From assembly GCA_023150895.1 (NCBI GenBank), contig JAKLJY010000023.1, forward strand, positions 17,485 through 81,484: DNA of 64,000 bases, written 5' to 3'. The notes below the pieces were generated by a model. That model saw only the letters and a program-made list of their open reading frames with translations. It searched no databases and was not told where the DNA came from. The stretch comes from Myxococcota bacterium (lineage in GTDB: Bacteria > Myxococcota_A > Bradymonadia > UBA7976 > UBA1532). The number at the start of each line of letters is the position of its first letter. Position 1 is the stretch's first letter. The position numbers and the translations under genes are program-made. Shown here one piece after another: positions 35,874 to 43,685 of the stretch.

Positions 35874-36682
35874 GGGCCGCCGCCCGGGGTCGACGCCGAC
35901 GCCGGCGAGCGCACCCGCGTCCAATCGCCGAAGGCCTCGACGTCCAGAGTCAGCGTGACGGCCGACTCAATCTCCCCCTCCGGCGCGACCGGCCACGTCC
36001 ACGCCTGATCGGCCGGAGGGAGCGGGACCTCGAAGAGGGAGGACTCGACGACCTCGCCCGCGACGCCCCGCCGGGTGTATCGCCGGCGGACGTCGGTCAC
36101 GAGCCCCACCCGGCCGGGCAGCGTCGCGAGCCAGTCGAGGTGCGTCGCCACCAGGGCCGCCCCGAAACGCGCGATGACGTCGTCGTCGAAACCGTGCCGT
36201 TCGAGCCACTGAGAGGGGGCGACCGCGAGTTGCGACGCCAGGTTCAACGAAATCGTCGTCGTCGGCGGGGGGTGTCCACTCAGTACCCTCGGGAAAGAAG
36301 GCGACGGCAGACCGTGCCCGGTCCCGAGCAACGCGGCGCAGGCGGTCACGTCGCCCTCGACGCAGACCACCCCCGCCAGGGCGGCCGCACGCCGGCGCGC
36401 GGCGCGGGGGTGGACCATGTCGACGAGCGTCGTCCGGCGGTAGCGCGGCGCGAGGCGCTCGAGCGGAAGATCGAGGAGCCGACCCGAGCCGAGGACGACG
36501 AGATGATCGCCACCGGTGGCCACCTCCGCAACGAAGGACGCGGTGCGGGCGAGGTGAGTCGCCCACGCCGTCCGGTGGCGGCGCTCCCGCGCCCCGATCG
36601 CCACGACCTCGTCCACGTACCCCAGGCGCCGGGCGATGCCCGTCGCGGGTGTCAGCCCCGACTCGATGAGCTCCCGGATCAC
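35870..36682 (-). CDS. Predicted class I SAM-methyltransferase-like protein
   Basis: A 270-residue cytoplasmic protein starting at GTG 36682, which overlaps the stop of the RqcH-like gene (GTGA). A helical N-terminus (RELIESGLTPATGIARRLGY) is followed by a Rossmann-like motif HLVVLGSGRLLDLPLERLA (about 67-85) and TTLVDMVHPRAARR, which resemble motifs I and II of SAM-dependent methyltransferases. The middle contains ISLNLASQLAVAPSQWLERHG. No family name can be given; a methyltransferase or a related NAD-binding fold are both possible. Its place between rqcH-like and NTAQ1-like genes, with four-base overlaps on both sides, implies shared function or strict co-expression. Confidence 0.72.
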   Translation of the reverse strand: MIRELIESGLTPATGIARRLGYVDEVVAIGARERRHRTAWATHLARTASFVAEVATGGDHLVVLGSGRLLDLPLERLAPRYRRTTLVDMVHPRAARRRAAALAGVVCVEGDVTACAALLGTGHGLPSPSFPRVLSGHPPPTTTISLNLASQLAVAPSQWLERHGFDDDVIARFGAALVATHLDWLATLPGRVGLVTDVRRRYTRRGVAGEVVESSLFEVPLPPADQAWTWPVAPEGEIESAVTLTLDVEAFGDWTRVRSPASASTPGGGP

Positions 36683-38169
36683 GGCGCCTCGCCTCGCTCC
36701 GCAACGGCATACAGGCGCTCGATCCGCGCGGCCGGATCCGTGACGGTCAGGGTGCGCGCCGCCGCCAGGGTGACCCGACCCGGGGGCCCTCCCGGCGCGG
36801 CCCGGACGTGTTTGCGCTCGGTCACGGTGATGTCGCCGAGCTTCTCTCCACGCAAATCGCTGTGATGAAGAGCCAGCGCTGCGGCGTCGAGCAGCGTTTC
36901 GGGATGGGGGGCTCGCCCGCGGGCGGGCAACGGCACCACGACATGCGCTCCGGGCGCGTCCCGCACATGGAGCCAGAAGTCGTTGCCCCGGGCGATGCGG
37001 AAGGTCAGCGCATGATTGTCGGCGCCACCCCGACCGACCAGGATGCGCTCGCCGGCCCGGCTCATGAAGAGACGGTACGGCAAGCGCTCCGGGGGGCCCG
37101 CCGGGCGCCGCGCCGCGCCCGCGGGGGTCGACGCGCCGCCCTGGGTCGGAGGGGCGAGCCCGAGCCGGCGAAGACCGGCCGCCACGGCGTCGTCGCTCAA
37201 CCCGACCGATTCGGCCTCCAACGAGGCGAGCGCGACGCGGCGAGCCACGGTGTCGGCCTGCCGGGCCCGCACGGTCGAAAGCCCGTCCCGTCCCTTGCGA
37301 TACCGCGCGAAGAGGCGCTCGACATTGCGCGGGCCGTCGAGCGCGGGATCGAGTGGAATCTCGAGGGTCGGGGCGTCGGCCTCGTACCAGTTCACGACGA
37401 CCGCCCGAGTGGCACCCCGCGGCAGCCGGAGACCGGCGAGCTGGGCGCTCAGCAGCTCCCCGCAGAGCCGGTGATGCTCGTGGTCCTGGAGGCCTGCGGC
37501 GTCGCGCGAGAGCGCGGCCTCGAGCCGGTCGAGCCGCCGATGGGCGAGGCGGAACCAGCGCGCGCGTTCGGACGCCGTCGCCTCCGCCGCGGCCGCCGCC
37601 TCGAGCACCCGCGCCGCGTGTTCGACGGCCCGGGCGTCGGAGAATCGGGACGACGACGGCCCGGCGCTCGCCCCCGGCGCGGGACGCGGTGGCGGCGCGG
37701 CCCATGGAGCGCCCGGGCGAAGCGCCCGGCTGGCGTCGACCGGCCGGGCGGTCACTTTGATCAGCCCTGCCTCGTCGAGCCCGAAGAGGTTCGCCCCGCG
37801 ACCGAAGAGTTCGGCAACCACCGCGCCCCCCGGGAACGCCAGGCGCACGATGCGCTCGCCCGGGAACGCGCGAAGCTCGGTGATGGCCTGCCCGAGCGCG
37901 ACCGATCGGATCCACTGCGCGAGCCCGAGCGGGCCATCGGGGGCGTCCGGCTTTCCCCGGGCCTCGCCGAGTCGCGCGGTCGCCGGCGCGCAGCACAGCA
38001 CGGGAAACACGAGCCCGCTCGACCCGTAGACGGCGAGGACCAGCGTCTCCGCGGCGGGCTGCCAGACGCGTTGCACCTGGGCGCCGACGACTCTGGGCGC
38101 GAGGTCGGCGACGACGTGGGCGATCTCATCGGAGGTGAGCGCGAGCACGATGCCATGGAAGACCGGCAC
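36679..38169 (-). CDS. NFACT-family protein, RqcH/Rqc2/NEMF-like
   Basis: NFACT proteins such as RqcH bind split 50S subunits and add C-terminal Ala tails to stalled peptides. The 496-residue protein starts at GTG 38169 (MPVFHGIVLALTSDEIAH). It has an NFACT-N domain with the VAELFGRGANLFGLDEAG motif, a helical coiled-coil part (about 190-330) and an NFACT-R domain (about 375-465) with YRLFMSRAGERILVGRG, ALTFRIARGNDFWLHVRDAPGAHV (shown as two adjoining pieces) and LAALALHHS-like helices. Two positions I expect to be Asp in active members, in FDG and DR motifs, are His (FHG) and Glu (GERIV). It is somewhat shorter than RqcH and is the first gene of the NTAQ1-containing unit. Confidence 0.85.
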   Translation of the reverse strand: MPVFHGIVLALTSDEIAHVVADLAPRVVGAQVQRVWQPAAETLVLAVYGSSGLVFPVLCCAPATARLGEARGKPDAPDGPLGLAQWIRSVALGQAITELRAFPGERIVRLAFPGGAVVAELFGRGANLFGLDEAGLIKVTARPVDASRALRPGAPWAAPPPRPAPGASAGPSSSRFSDARAVEHAARVLEAAAAAEATASERARWFRLAHRRLDRLEAALSRDAAGLQDHEHHRLCGELLSAQLAGLRLPRGATRAVVVNWYEADAPTLEIPLDPALDGPRNVERLFARYRKGRDGLSTVRARQADTVARRVALASLEAESVGLSDDAVAAGLRRLGLAPPTQGGASTPAGAARRPAGPPERLPYRLFMSRAGERILVGRGGADNHALTFRIARGNDFWLHVRDAPGAHVVVPLPARGRAPHPETLLDAAALALHHSDLRGEKLGDITVTERKHVRAAPGGPPGRVTLAAARTLTVTDPAARIERLYAVAERGEAP

Positions 38170-38214
38170 GCGGGCGAAGTCAACGCGCGCGCGCCGTCGA
38201 GCCCGGAAGGACCG

Positions 38215-38243
38215 TTTACGCTCCGAGCGGCACGGAGTAGACT
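38215..38243 (+). promoter_or_regulatory. Predicted promoter of pepA
   Basis: TTTACG (38215-38220) and TAGACT (38238-38243) are separated by 17 bases and match the sigma-70 -35 and -10 boxes at four of six positions each. The start of transcription would lie near 38250, about 50 bases before the pepA ATG, leaving room for the GAGGAG ribosome site. The region is shared with the divergent rqcH-like gene. Confidence 0.42.
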
Positions 38244-38302
38244 TCCGCCCTTCCCATGGGAGGCGGCGCCCGCCCTCTCCCCCGCCTTTCCCGAGGAGCC
38301 CC

Positions 38303-39775
38303 ATGCAGCTTTCGTCGCAGTCCAATCCCCTCGCCTGGTCCGGTGGCGTGCTCGTCGTGCCCCGTGCCGCCGGCGCCGCCCCTTCGAGCCTGGAGACCGC
38401 CCTCGACGAAAAGCTCGATCGCGCGATCTCGGCAGCCGCCGAGCGCATGTTGTTCAAGGGCCGCCCGCGCCAGACGCTGGCGATCGACACCCACGGTCGT
38501 CTGCCCGCGGCGCGTATCCTGCTCGTCGGGACGGGCGACGGTCCGCTCGGGCCGGCCGCCGCCCGGGACCTCGCCGCGCTGGCCGTGGCCGACGCCCTTG
38601 CGACGCGGCACCGGAGCGTCGGGTTCGCCCTCCCGGTCGGTGACGCGGCCACCCTCGCCGTGCAGCTCTCTGCGGGTGCCCTCCTCGGCGCCTACCGGTG
38701 GGACGCCTACAAGTCCAAGGACCCCGAAAGCCCCGCGGCGGTCGTCGATCGCTTCGACCTGCTCACCGACGCGGACGTCGCCGCCGCCCTCGACCGCGGC
38801 GCCGCCCTCGCAAACGCGGTCAACCTGGCGCGCACGCTGGTCAACGAACCTCCGAACGAGTGCACCCCGCGGCGGCTCGCGGCCCTCGCCGGCGAGCTCG
38901 GCCGCCAGCTCGGCCTGACGGTGACGATTCTCGAGCGGCCCGACATGGAGAAGCGGCAGATGGGCGGCCTCCTGGCCGTCGCGCAAGGTGCGCAGGAGCC
39001 CCCCCGGCTCATCCACCTCGCCTACACGCCGACCGGCGCCGGCGCCGGCAAGAAGCCCATCGTCTTCGTCGGCAAGGGGCTCACGTTCGATTCCGGCGGC
39101 CTCTCGATCAAACCCGCCAAGTCGATGGAGGACATGTACATCGACATGGCCGGCGGCGCGGCGGTGCTGGGGTTGATGCGGGCCGTCGGCGAGCTGCGCC
39201 CGGACGTCCCGGTGCACGGCATCATCGGTGCCACCGAGAACATGCCCGACGGGAACAGCTACCGGCCGAGCGACATCCTTCGCATGGCCAACGGCAAGAC
39301 GGTCGAAGTGCTGAACACGGACGCCGAGGGCCGGCTCGTCCTGGCCGACTGCCTGCACTACGCCTCGGAGCTCGCCCCCGGCACGCTGGTCGATCTCGCC
39401 ACGCTCACGGGCGCGTGCATGGTGGGCCTCGGACCCAACTACAGCGGGCTCTTCACGGCCCATGACGATCTCGCCGCGGACCTCGGGCGCGCGGCCGACG
39501 CGGCGGGTGAGCTCATCTGGCGGCTCCCGCTCGACAAGAAGCTCGCGGACTCCATCAAAAGCCAGCGGGCGGACATCAAGAACCTCGGCGGTCCGTACGG
39601 CGGCGCCATCACCGGGGCGTTGTTCCTGCAGCACTTCGTCGGTGACCTGCGCTGGGCGCACCTCGACATCGCCGGCCCCGCGCTCGCCGACAAAGACGAC
39701 GGACACATCCGGGCGGGGGGCACCGGCCACGGCGTGCTGACGCTCTGGTCCCTGGTGGAGCAGGCGGCCCGCTGA
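38303..39775 (+). CDS. pepA: Leucyl aminopeptidase (M17 family, PepA)
   Basis: A cytoplasmic two-metal aminopeptidase that removes N-terminal residues from peptides. The 490-residue protein begins at ATG 38303, seven to ten bases after GAGGAG. The family N-domain (1-160) is followed by the catalytic domain with NEPPNECTPRRLA, VGKGLTFDSGGLSIKP (metal- and substrate-binding Lys and Asp), MYIDMAGGAAVLG and the M17 signature NTDAEGRLVLADCL. Length is normal. It is divergent from the rqcH-like/NTAQ1 unit, which also concerns protein ends, so a shared role in turnover is possible but unproven. Confidence 0.95.
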   Translation: MQLSSQSNPLAWSGGVLVVPRAAGAAPSSLETALDEKLDRAISAAAERMLFKGRPRQTLAIDTHGRLPAARILLVGTGDGPLGPAAARDLAALAVADALATRHRSVGFALPVGDAATLAVQLSAGALLGAYRWDAYKSKDPESPAAVVDRFDLLTDADVAAALDRGAALANAVNLARTLVNEPPNECTPRRLAALAGELGRQLGLTVTILERPDMEKRQMGGLLAVAQGAQEPPRLIHLAYTPTGAGAGKKPIVFVGKGLTFDSGGLSIKPAKSMEDMYIDMAGGAAVLGLMRAVGELRPDVPVHGIIGATENMPDGNSYRPSDILRMANGKTVEVLNTDAEGRLVLADCLHYASELAPGTLVDLATLTGACMVGLGPNYSGLFTAHDDLAADLGRAADAAGELIWRLPLDKKLADSIKSQRADIKNLGGPYGGAITGALFLQHFVGDLRWAHLDIAGPALADKDDGHIRAGGTGHGVLTLWSLVEQAAR

Positions 39776-39823
39776 CCGCGAGCGTCGGTCGACACCGAAA
39801 TCGAGACATCTCCGAGCTCGGCG

Positions 39824-39844
39824 GGGTCCTTCATCCAAGGACCC
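39824..39844 (+). terminator. Hairpin between pepA and the ligase-TPR gene
   Basis: GGGTCCTT (39824-39831) and AAGGACCC (39837-39844) form a perfect 8-bp stem with a 5-base loop, 49 bases after the pepA stop and 20 bases before the next ATG. It may end the pepA transcript or sit in the leader of the exopolysaccharide operon. No T-tract follows. Confidence 0.42.
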
Positions 39845-39863
39845 GTCGGCCGCCGAGGTGTCG

Positions 39864-42440
39864 ATGCAGAGAGAGTCGCAGGTCGCCCCCGTGGACGAGC
39901 ACAGCGCAGGTCGAGAGGCGACGGGCAGCCGCCCGACCGAGGGGGCGCTGCGGGCGGCCACCTGGGCGCTCGCGGCGCTGGTGGCCGTCGCCCCGTTGGT
40001 CGTCGGTGGCGTCCGGCCGGCGCACCAGCTCCTGCTCGGGTTCGGGGCGCTGGCCGTCTTTGCGCTGACCGCCTGGATCCGCGTCGGTCACCGACTGCGC
40101 TTTCGCTGGCCACTGGCCGCGCCGGCCGCGCTGTGCCTTCTGGGGGTGGCGCAGCTCGTGCCGCTGCCACCCGGGGTGATCGAGGCGCTCTCGCCCCGCG
40201 CGCACGAGGTGTTTTCGTTCAGCCTGGGTGACCTCGCCCTGTACGGCGGGCCGGTCGGCCACGCGCTCTCGGTCGATCCCCCCTCGACGGTCCTCGCGGT
40301 CGTCCATCAGTTCGCGTTCCTCGCCGTGGCCTGGGCCGCGGCGGAACTCCCGCGCGGACACCGGCGCACGCTGGAACTCGCGGTCCTCGGCTCCGCGACG
40401 CTCGTGGCCGTCGTCGGTTTCGTCCATCTCTTCACCGGCGCAGACCGCATCCTGGGCTTCTACGCGCCCGTCAACGGCGCCCCGCTTCGGGGGTACGTCG
40501 GCACGTTCGTCAACAACAACACCCTGGCGTCGTTCCTCGCGCTCGGCGCGCTGATGGGGCTCGGACACGCCGCCGAGACCGATGACGGCGGCCGTCGGGG
40601 GCGCGCCCTGGTCGCCGCCGCCTTGTGCGCGGCCGGCACGCTCCTCAGTGGCAGCCGGGGCGGACAGGTTGCGCTCGTCTCGGGCCTGGTCGCGTTCGCG
40701 GCCCTCGCCCACATGCCGGGACCCGATGCCCAGGACAGCCGCCGCAGCCGCAGCCGGATGCTCGCTCGGGCCACGCTCGTCGCCGGCGGGGTGGGGTTCG
40801 GCCTGGCGCTTCTGCTGCTGCCCGACTGGCAGCGCGCGGGTTTCGACGCGTGGGCCACCGAGAACAAGTTCGCGGCCTGGCCGGCGGCCCTGGACTACGC
40901 GGCGACGTTCCCCCTCGTCGGCAGCGGGCGCGGCACGTTCGGGGTCACCTACCCCATGTTCCAGTCGTTGACGATGCCGAGCCAGGTCTCCCACCCCGAG
41001 AACATCGTGCTGCAACTCCTCTGTGAGTGGGGCGTCCTCGGCGCGATCATCGGCCTCGGCGGGGGGCTGGTCGGATTCCTCGCTGCGTTGCGTGGCCCCG
41101 GATCGGACACGCACCCGCGTCATTGGGGGCTCCTCGCCGGCCTGGTCGCGGTCGGGATCGCCCAGATGGCAGACTTCGGCCTCGAGGCGGCCGGCCTCTC
41201 CCTGCCCGTCGCGGCCGTCTTCGGGCTGACGCTGACCCGCATGCGCCGGGCGAGATCCCCACACCGGGGCGCGCGCCTGGCGCTCGCCGCCGCCGTGGGG
41301 GCGACGCTGCTGCTCGGCGTGGTCGCCTGGCGCGGGCCCCTGGCGCTCGCCGCCCTGCCGGATCGCGCGATTGCCGCCGTCGGGGAGGCCGCGCCGCAGG
41401 CCGCTTCCGTGCTCGAGGCGGCCCGCCCGCTCGCGGCGGCTCACCCCGCCGACGCCTACCTGGCGCTCAAGGTGGCCCAACGCCTCGAGACCCTCCCGGA
41501 GACCGAGCCGGCGGCCGTGATGCGGTGGCTGAATCGAGCGCTCTTCCTCGCGCCGAACGCTGGCGAGATCCGCCTGCTCGCGGCCCGTGCGCTGTCCCGG
41601 CGGGGGCGTGCGGCGCAAGCGGCCGACGAGTACCGGGCCGCCATGGAGACCCTGCCGTGGGAGACCCTGCGGCTCGTCCGCGAGGTCGTCGCGCGGTTTC
41701 GCACGGCCGAACTCCTGACCCGGGCGATCGCGCCGACGCCCCTCGCACGGCAGGCGCTCGGCAACGCGCTCCTTGCCGGTGACGCCCCCGCCCTCGCCCG
41801 GGAGGCCGTCGAGCGCATGCGGGCCGAACACCCCGACGACCCTGACCTCTGGGCGTTGACGGCCCGAGCCTGCCTCGCGCTCGATGACCGACCCTGCGTC
41901 GCCGGGGCCAGCGACCGCCTCGATGCCCTCGGTCGTCCGCTCGTCGCCTCACCCTTCCGGGCCCGACTCGCGCTGCGCGCAGGACAGTCGGCCGAGGCGC
42001 GCGGGCACCTGGACGCCGTGCGCGCCCTCGGCACACGAGACCGCGACTTCCTCACCGCCGCCGCGCGCCTCTACCGCGACATCGGGGATCTGGCGGCCGG
42101 TCGTGAAACGCTGGACCGCCTGTGGCCACTCGTCGCCCTCGACGACCGGCAGGCCGCGGCCTTCCTGGCGGAGCGCGGCGCCCTCGAGTTGAAGCTCGGT
42201 GATCCCGAGCTCGCCGCGCAAAGTTACGAGCGAGCCTGGCGGACCCGCCCGGCCCCCGCGTATGCGCGCGGCCTGACGCAAGCCGCCGAACGGCTCGGTC
42301 GCCCGGAGCGCGCGCACGCTGTCCTCGGTCACGCGGGCGGATCCGGGGGGGCCAGGCCGCCGTCGCTCGACACCCCGACGACCCCCCACGAAGACGATCC
42401 ACTGGAGCCGCGGCAGCCCCTGGCCGCCCCGCTCCCCTGA
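39864..42440 (+). CDS. O-antigen ligase-like membrane protein with TPR domain
   Basis: An 858-residue inner-membrane protein. I chose the ATG at 39864, with GAGG five bases upstream; a GTG at 39858 is an alternative. Residues about 30-410 contain ten or more hydrophobic helices and the periplasmic loop motif typical of the Wzy_C/O-antigen ligase family (VGTFVNNNTLASFLALG, TFPLVGSGRGTFGV and SHPENIVLQLLCEWGVLG with the conserved His). Residues about 440-830 are Ala-rich TPR-like helices (ADEYRAAMETLPWE, SYERAWRTRPAPAYARGL). This ligase-TPR architecture occurs in exopolysaccharide loci. It opens the polysaccharide cluster. Confidence 0.86.
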   Translation: MQRESQVAPVDEHSAGREATGSRPTEGALRAATWALAALVAVAPLVVGGVRPAHQLLLGFGALAVFALTAWIRVGHRLRFRWPLAAPAALCLLGVAQLVPLPPGVIEALSPRAHEVFSFSLGDLALYGGPVGHALSVDPPSTVLAVVHQFAFLAVAWAAAELPRGHRRTLELAVLGSATLVAVVGFVHLFTGADRILGFYAPVNGAPLRGYVGTFVNNNTLASFLALGALMGLGHAAETDDGGRRGRALVAAALCAAGTLLSGSRGGQVALVSGLVAFAALAHMPGPDAQDSRRSRSRMLARATLVAGGVGFGLALLLLPDWQRAGFDAWATENKFAAWPAALDYAATFPLVGSGRGTFGVTYPMFQSLTMPSQVSHPENIVLQLLCEWGVLGAIIGLGGGLVGFLAALRGPGSDTHPRHWGLLAGLVAVGIAQMADFGLEAAGLSLPVAAVFGLTLTRMRRARSPHRGARLALAAAVGATLLLGVVAWRGPLALAALPDRAIAAVGEAAPQAASVLEAARPLAAAHPADAYLALKVAQRLETLPETEPAAVMRWLNRALFLAPNAGEIRLLAARALSRRGRAAQAADEYRAAMETLPWETLRLVREVVARFRTAELLTRAIAPTPLARQALGNALLAGDAPALAREAVERMRAEHPDDPDLWALTARACLALDDRPCVAGASDRLDALGRPLVASPFRARLALRAGQSAEARGHLDAVRALGTRDRDFLTAAARLYRDIGDLAAGRETLDRLWPLVALDDRQAAAFLAERGALELKLGDPELAAQSYERAWRTRPAPAYARGLTQAAERLGRPERAHAVLGHAGGSGGARPPSLDTPTTPHEDDPLEPRQPLAAPLP

Positions 42441-42454
42441 CCCGCCGGCCCTGC

Positions 42455-43681
42455 ATGCACGTCCTGCTCCTCTCCCTGAACTACTGGCCCGACAAGCTCG
42501 GGAACGCGCCGCTTCTGATCGGGTTTGCCGAGGGTCTCGTGGCGCGTGGCCATCGCGTCACGGTGGTCTGCGCCTTCCCACACCACGAGACCGGACGCAT
42601 CGAAGCCCCCTACCGCGGCCGCCTCTTCCAGCGGGACCACCACAACGGCGTCGACATCCTCCGCACCTACATCTACGCGGGTGAACACGGGACGGCCGCG
42701 AAGATGGCCAACTACGCGTCGTTCACGGCCACGGCCCTGGCGGCGGCGGCGACCGTCCGGGACATCGACGTCGTCTTCACCCCCTCTCCACCGCTGACGC
42801 TCGGTGTGGTCGACCACCTCCTCTCCGTGTTCCGCGGCGTCCCCTTCGTCTACAACATCCAGGACTTCTTCCCCGAAGCCGCCGTCCGTCTCGGCGTCCT
42901 GACGAACCCCCGCGTCATCCGCGGATTCGAGGCCCTCGAACGCTGGGTCTACGCCCGCGCTTCGCGCCTCTGCGTCATCAGCGAGGGCTTCCGGCAGACG
43001 CTGCTGTCCAAGGGCGTGCCCGACACGAAGATCACCGTCGTCGAAAACTACACCGACACGGAGTTGATTCATCCGCTCGGGGACGCACCCAACCCGTTTC
43101 GCCGGTCGTGGGGACTCGAGGGGCGCTTCGTCGTGCAGTTCAGCGGGCGCATGGGCTATAGCCAGGGGCTCGAGGTCCTCCTGCAGGCGATGCCCATGCT
43201 CGACGATTGCCCGGAGCTCTTCTGGATGATCGTCGGCGACGGTCAGGCCCGGGACATGATCGCCGAGGGTATCGCCGGACGGACGAACGCCGTCCTTCTG
43301 CCGACGCAGAGCCGCGACGATCTCTGCGCGCTGCTCAACGCGGCCGACGTCGGTCTCGCCCCGCTGCGGCACGGGATGGCCGGCACCAGCGTGCCGAGCA
43401 AGATCTTCGGCATCCTGGCCTCCGGGCGTCCGGTCGTCGCCGGGGTGGACGCCGGGAGCGATACCGATCAGATGGTGCGCACGGCCGACTGCGGGCTCAT
43501 CGTTCCGCCCGAAGATCCCGCCGCGCTCGCCGACGCGCTGCGACGTCTCTACCACGACCGGGCCGCCTGCAAGCGCATGGGTGAGAACGGCCGGCGGTAC
43601 GTCGTCGCACACCACGGGCAGGCCGCGACGGTCGAGAAATACGAGCGGATGCTCCTCGACGTCGTCGCGAAGGGGCGCTGA
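42455..43681 (+). CDS. Family 4 glycosyltransferase
   Basis: A 408-residue cytoplasmic GT-B glycosyltransferase, resembling the WbuB-type enzymes of polysaccharide loci. The N-domain starts MHVLLLSLNYWPDKLGNAPL and contains VVFTPSPPLTLG and VYNIQDFFPE. The C-domain has FVVQFSGRMGYSQGLEVLL, the WMIVGDGQARDMI segment and SVPSKIFGILASGRPVVAGVD, the donor-binding region. It transfers a sugar from a nucleotide donor to a lipid-linked acceptor; donor identity is not readable. It sits 14 bases after the ligase-TPR gene and four bases before asnB-like, so it belongs to the same operon. Confidence 0.93.
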   Translation: MHVLLLSLNYWPDKLGNAPLLIGFAEGLVARGHRVTVVCAFPHHETGRIEAPYRGRLFQRDHHNGVDILRTYIYAGEHGTAAKMANYASFTATALAAAATVRDIDVVFTPSPPLTLGVVDHLLSVFRGVPFVYNIQDFFPEAAVRLGVLTNPRVIRGFEALERWVYARASRLCVISEGFRQTLLSKGVPDTKITVVENYTDTELIHPLGDAPNPFRRSWGLEGRFVVQFSGRMGYSQGLEVLLQAMPMLDDCPELFWMIVGDGQARDMIAEGIAGRTNAVLLPTQSRDDLCALLNAADVGLAPLRHGMAGTSVPSKIFGILASGRPVVAGVDAGSDTDQMVRTADCGLIVPPEDPAALADALRRLYHDRAACKRMGENGRRYVVAHHGQAATVEKYERMLLDVVAKGR

Positions 43682-43685
43682 GACG

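Noticed and set aside
39831..41831. A 666-codon minus-strand open frame opposite the ligase-TPR gene
   Set aside because: Charged low-complexity sequence; the plus strand encodes hydrophobic helices and conserved ligase motifs.
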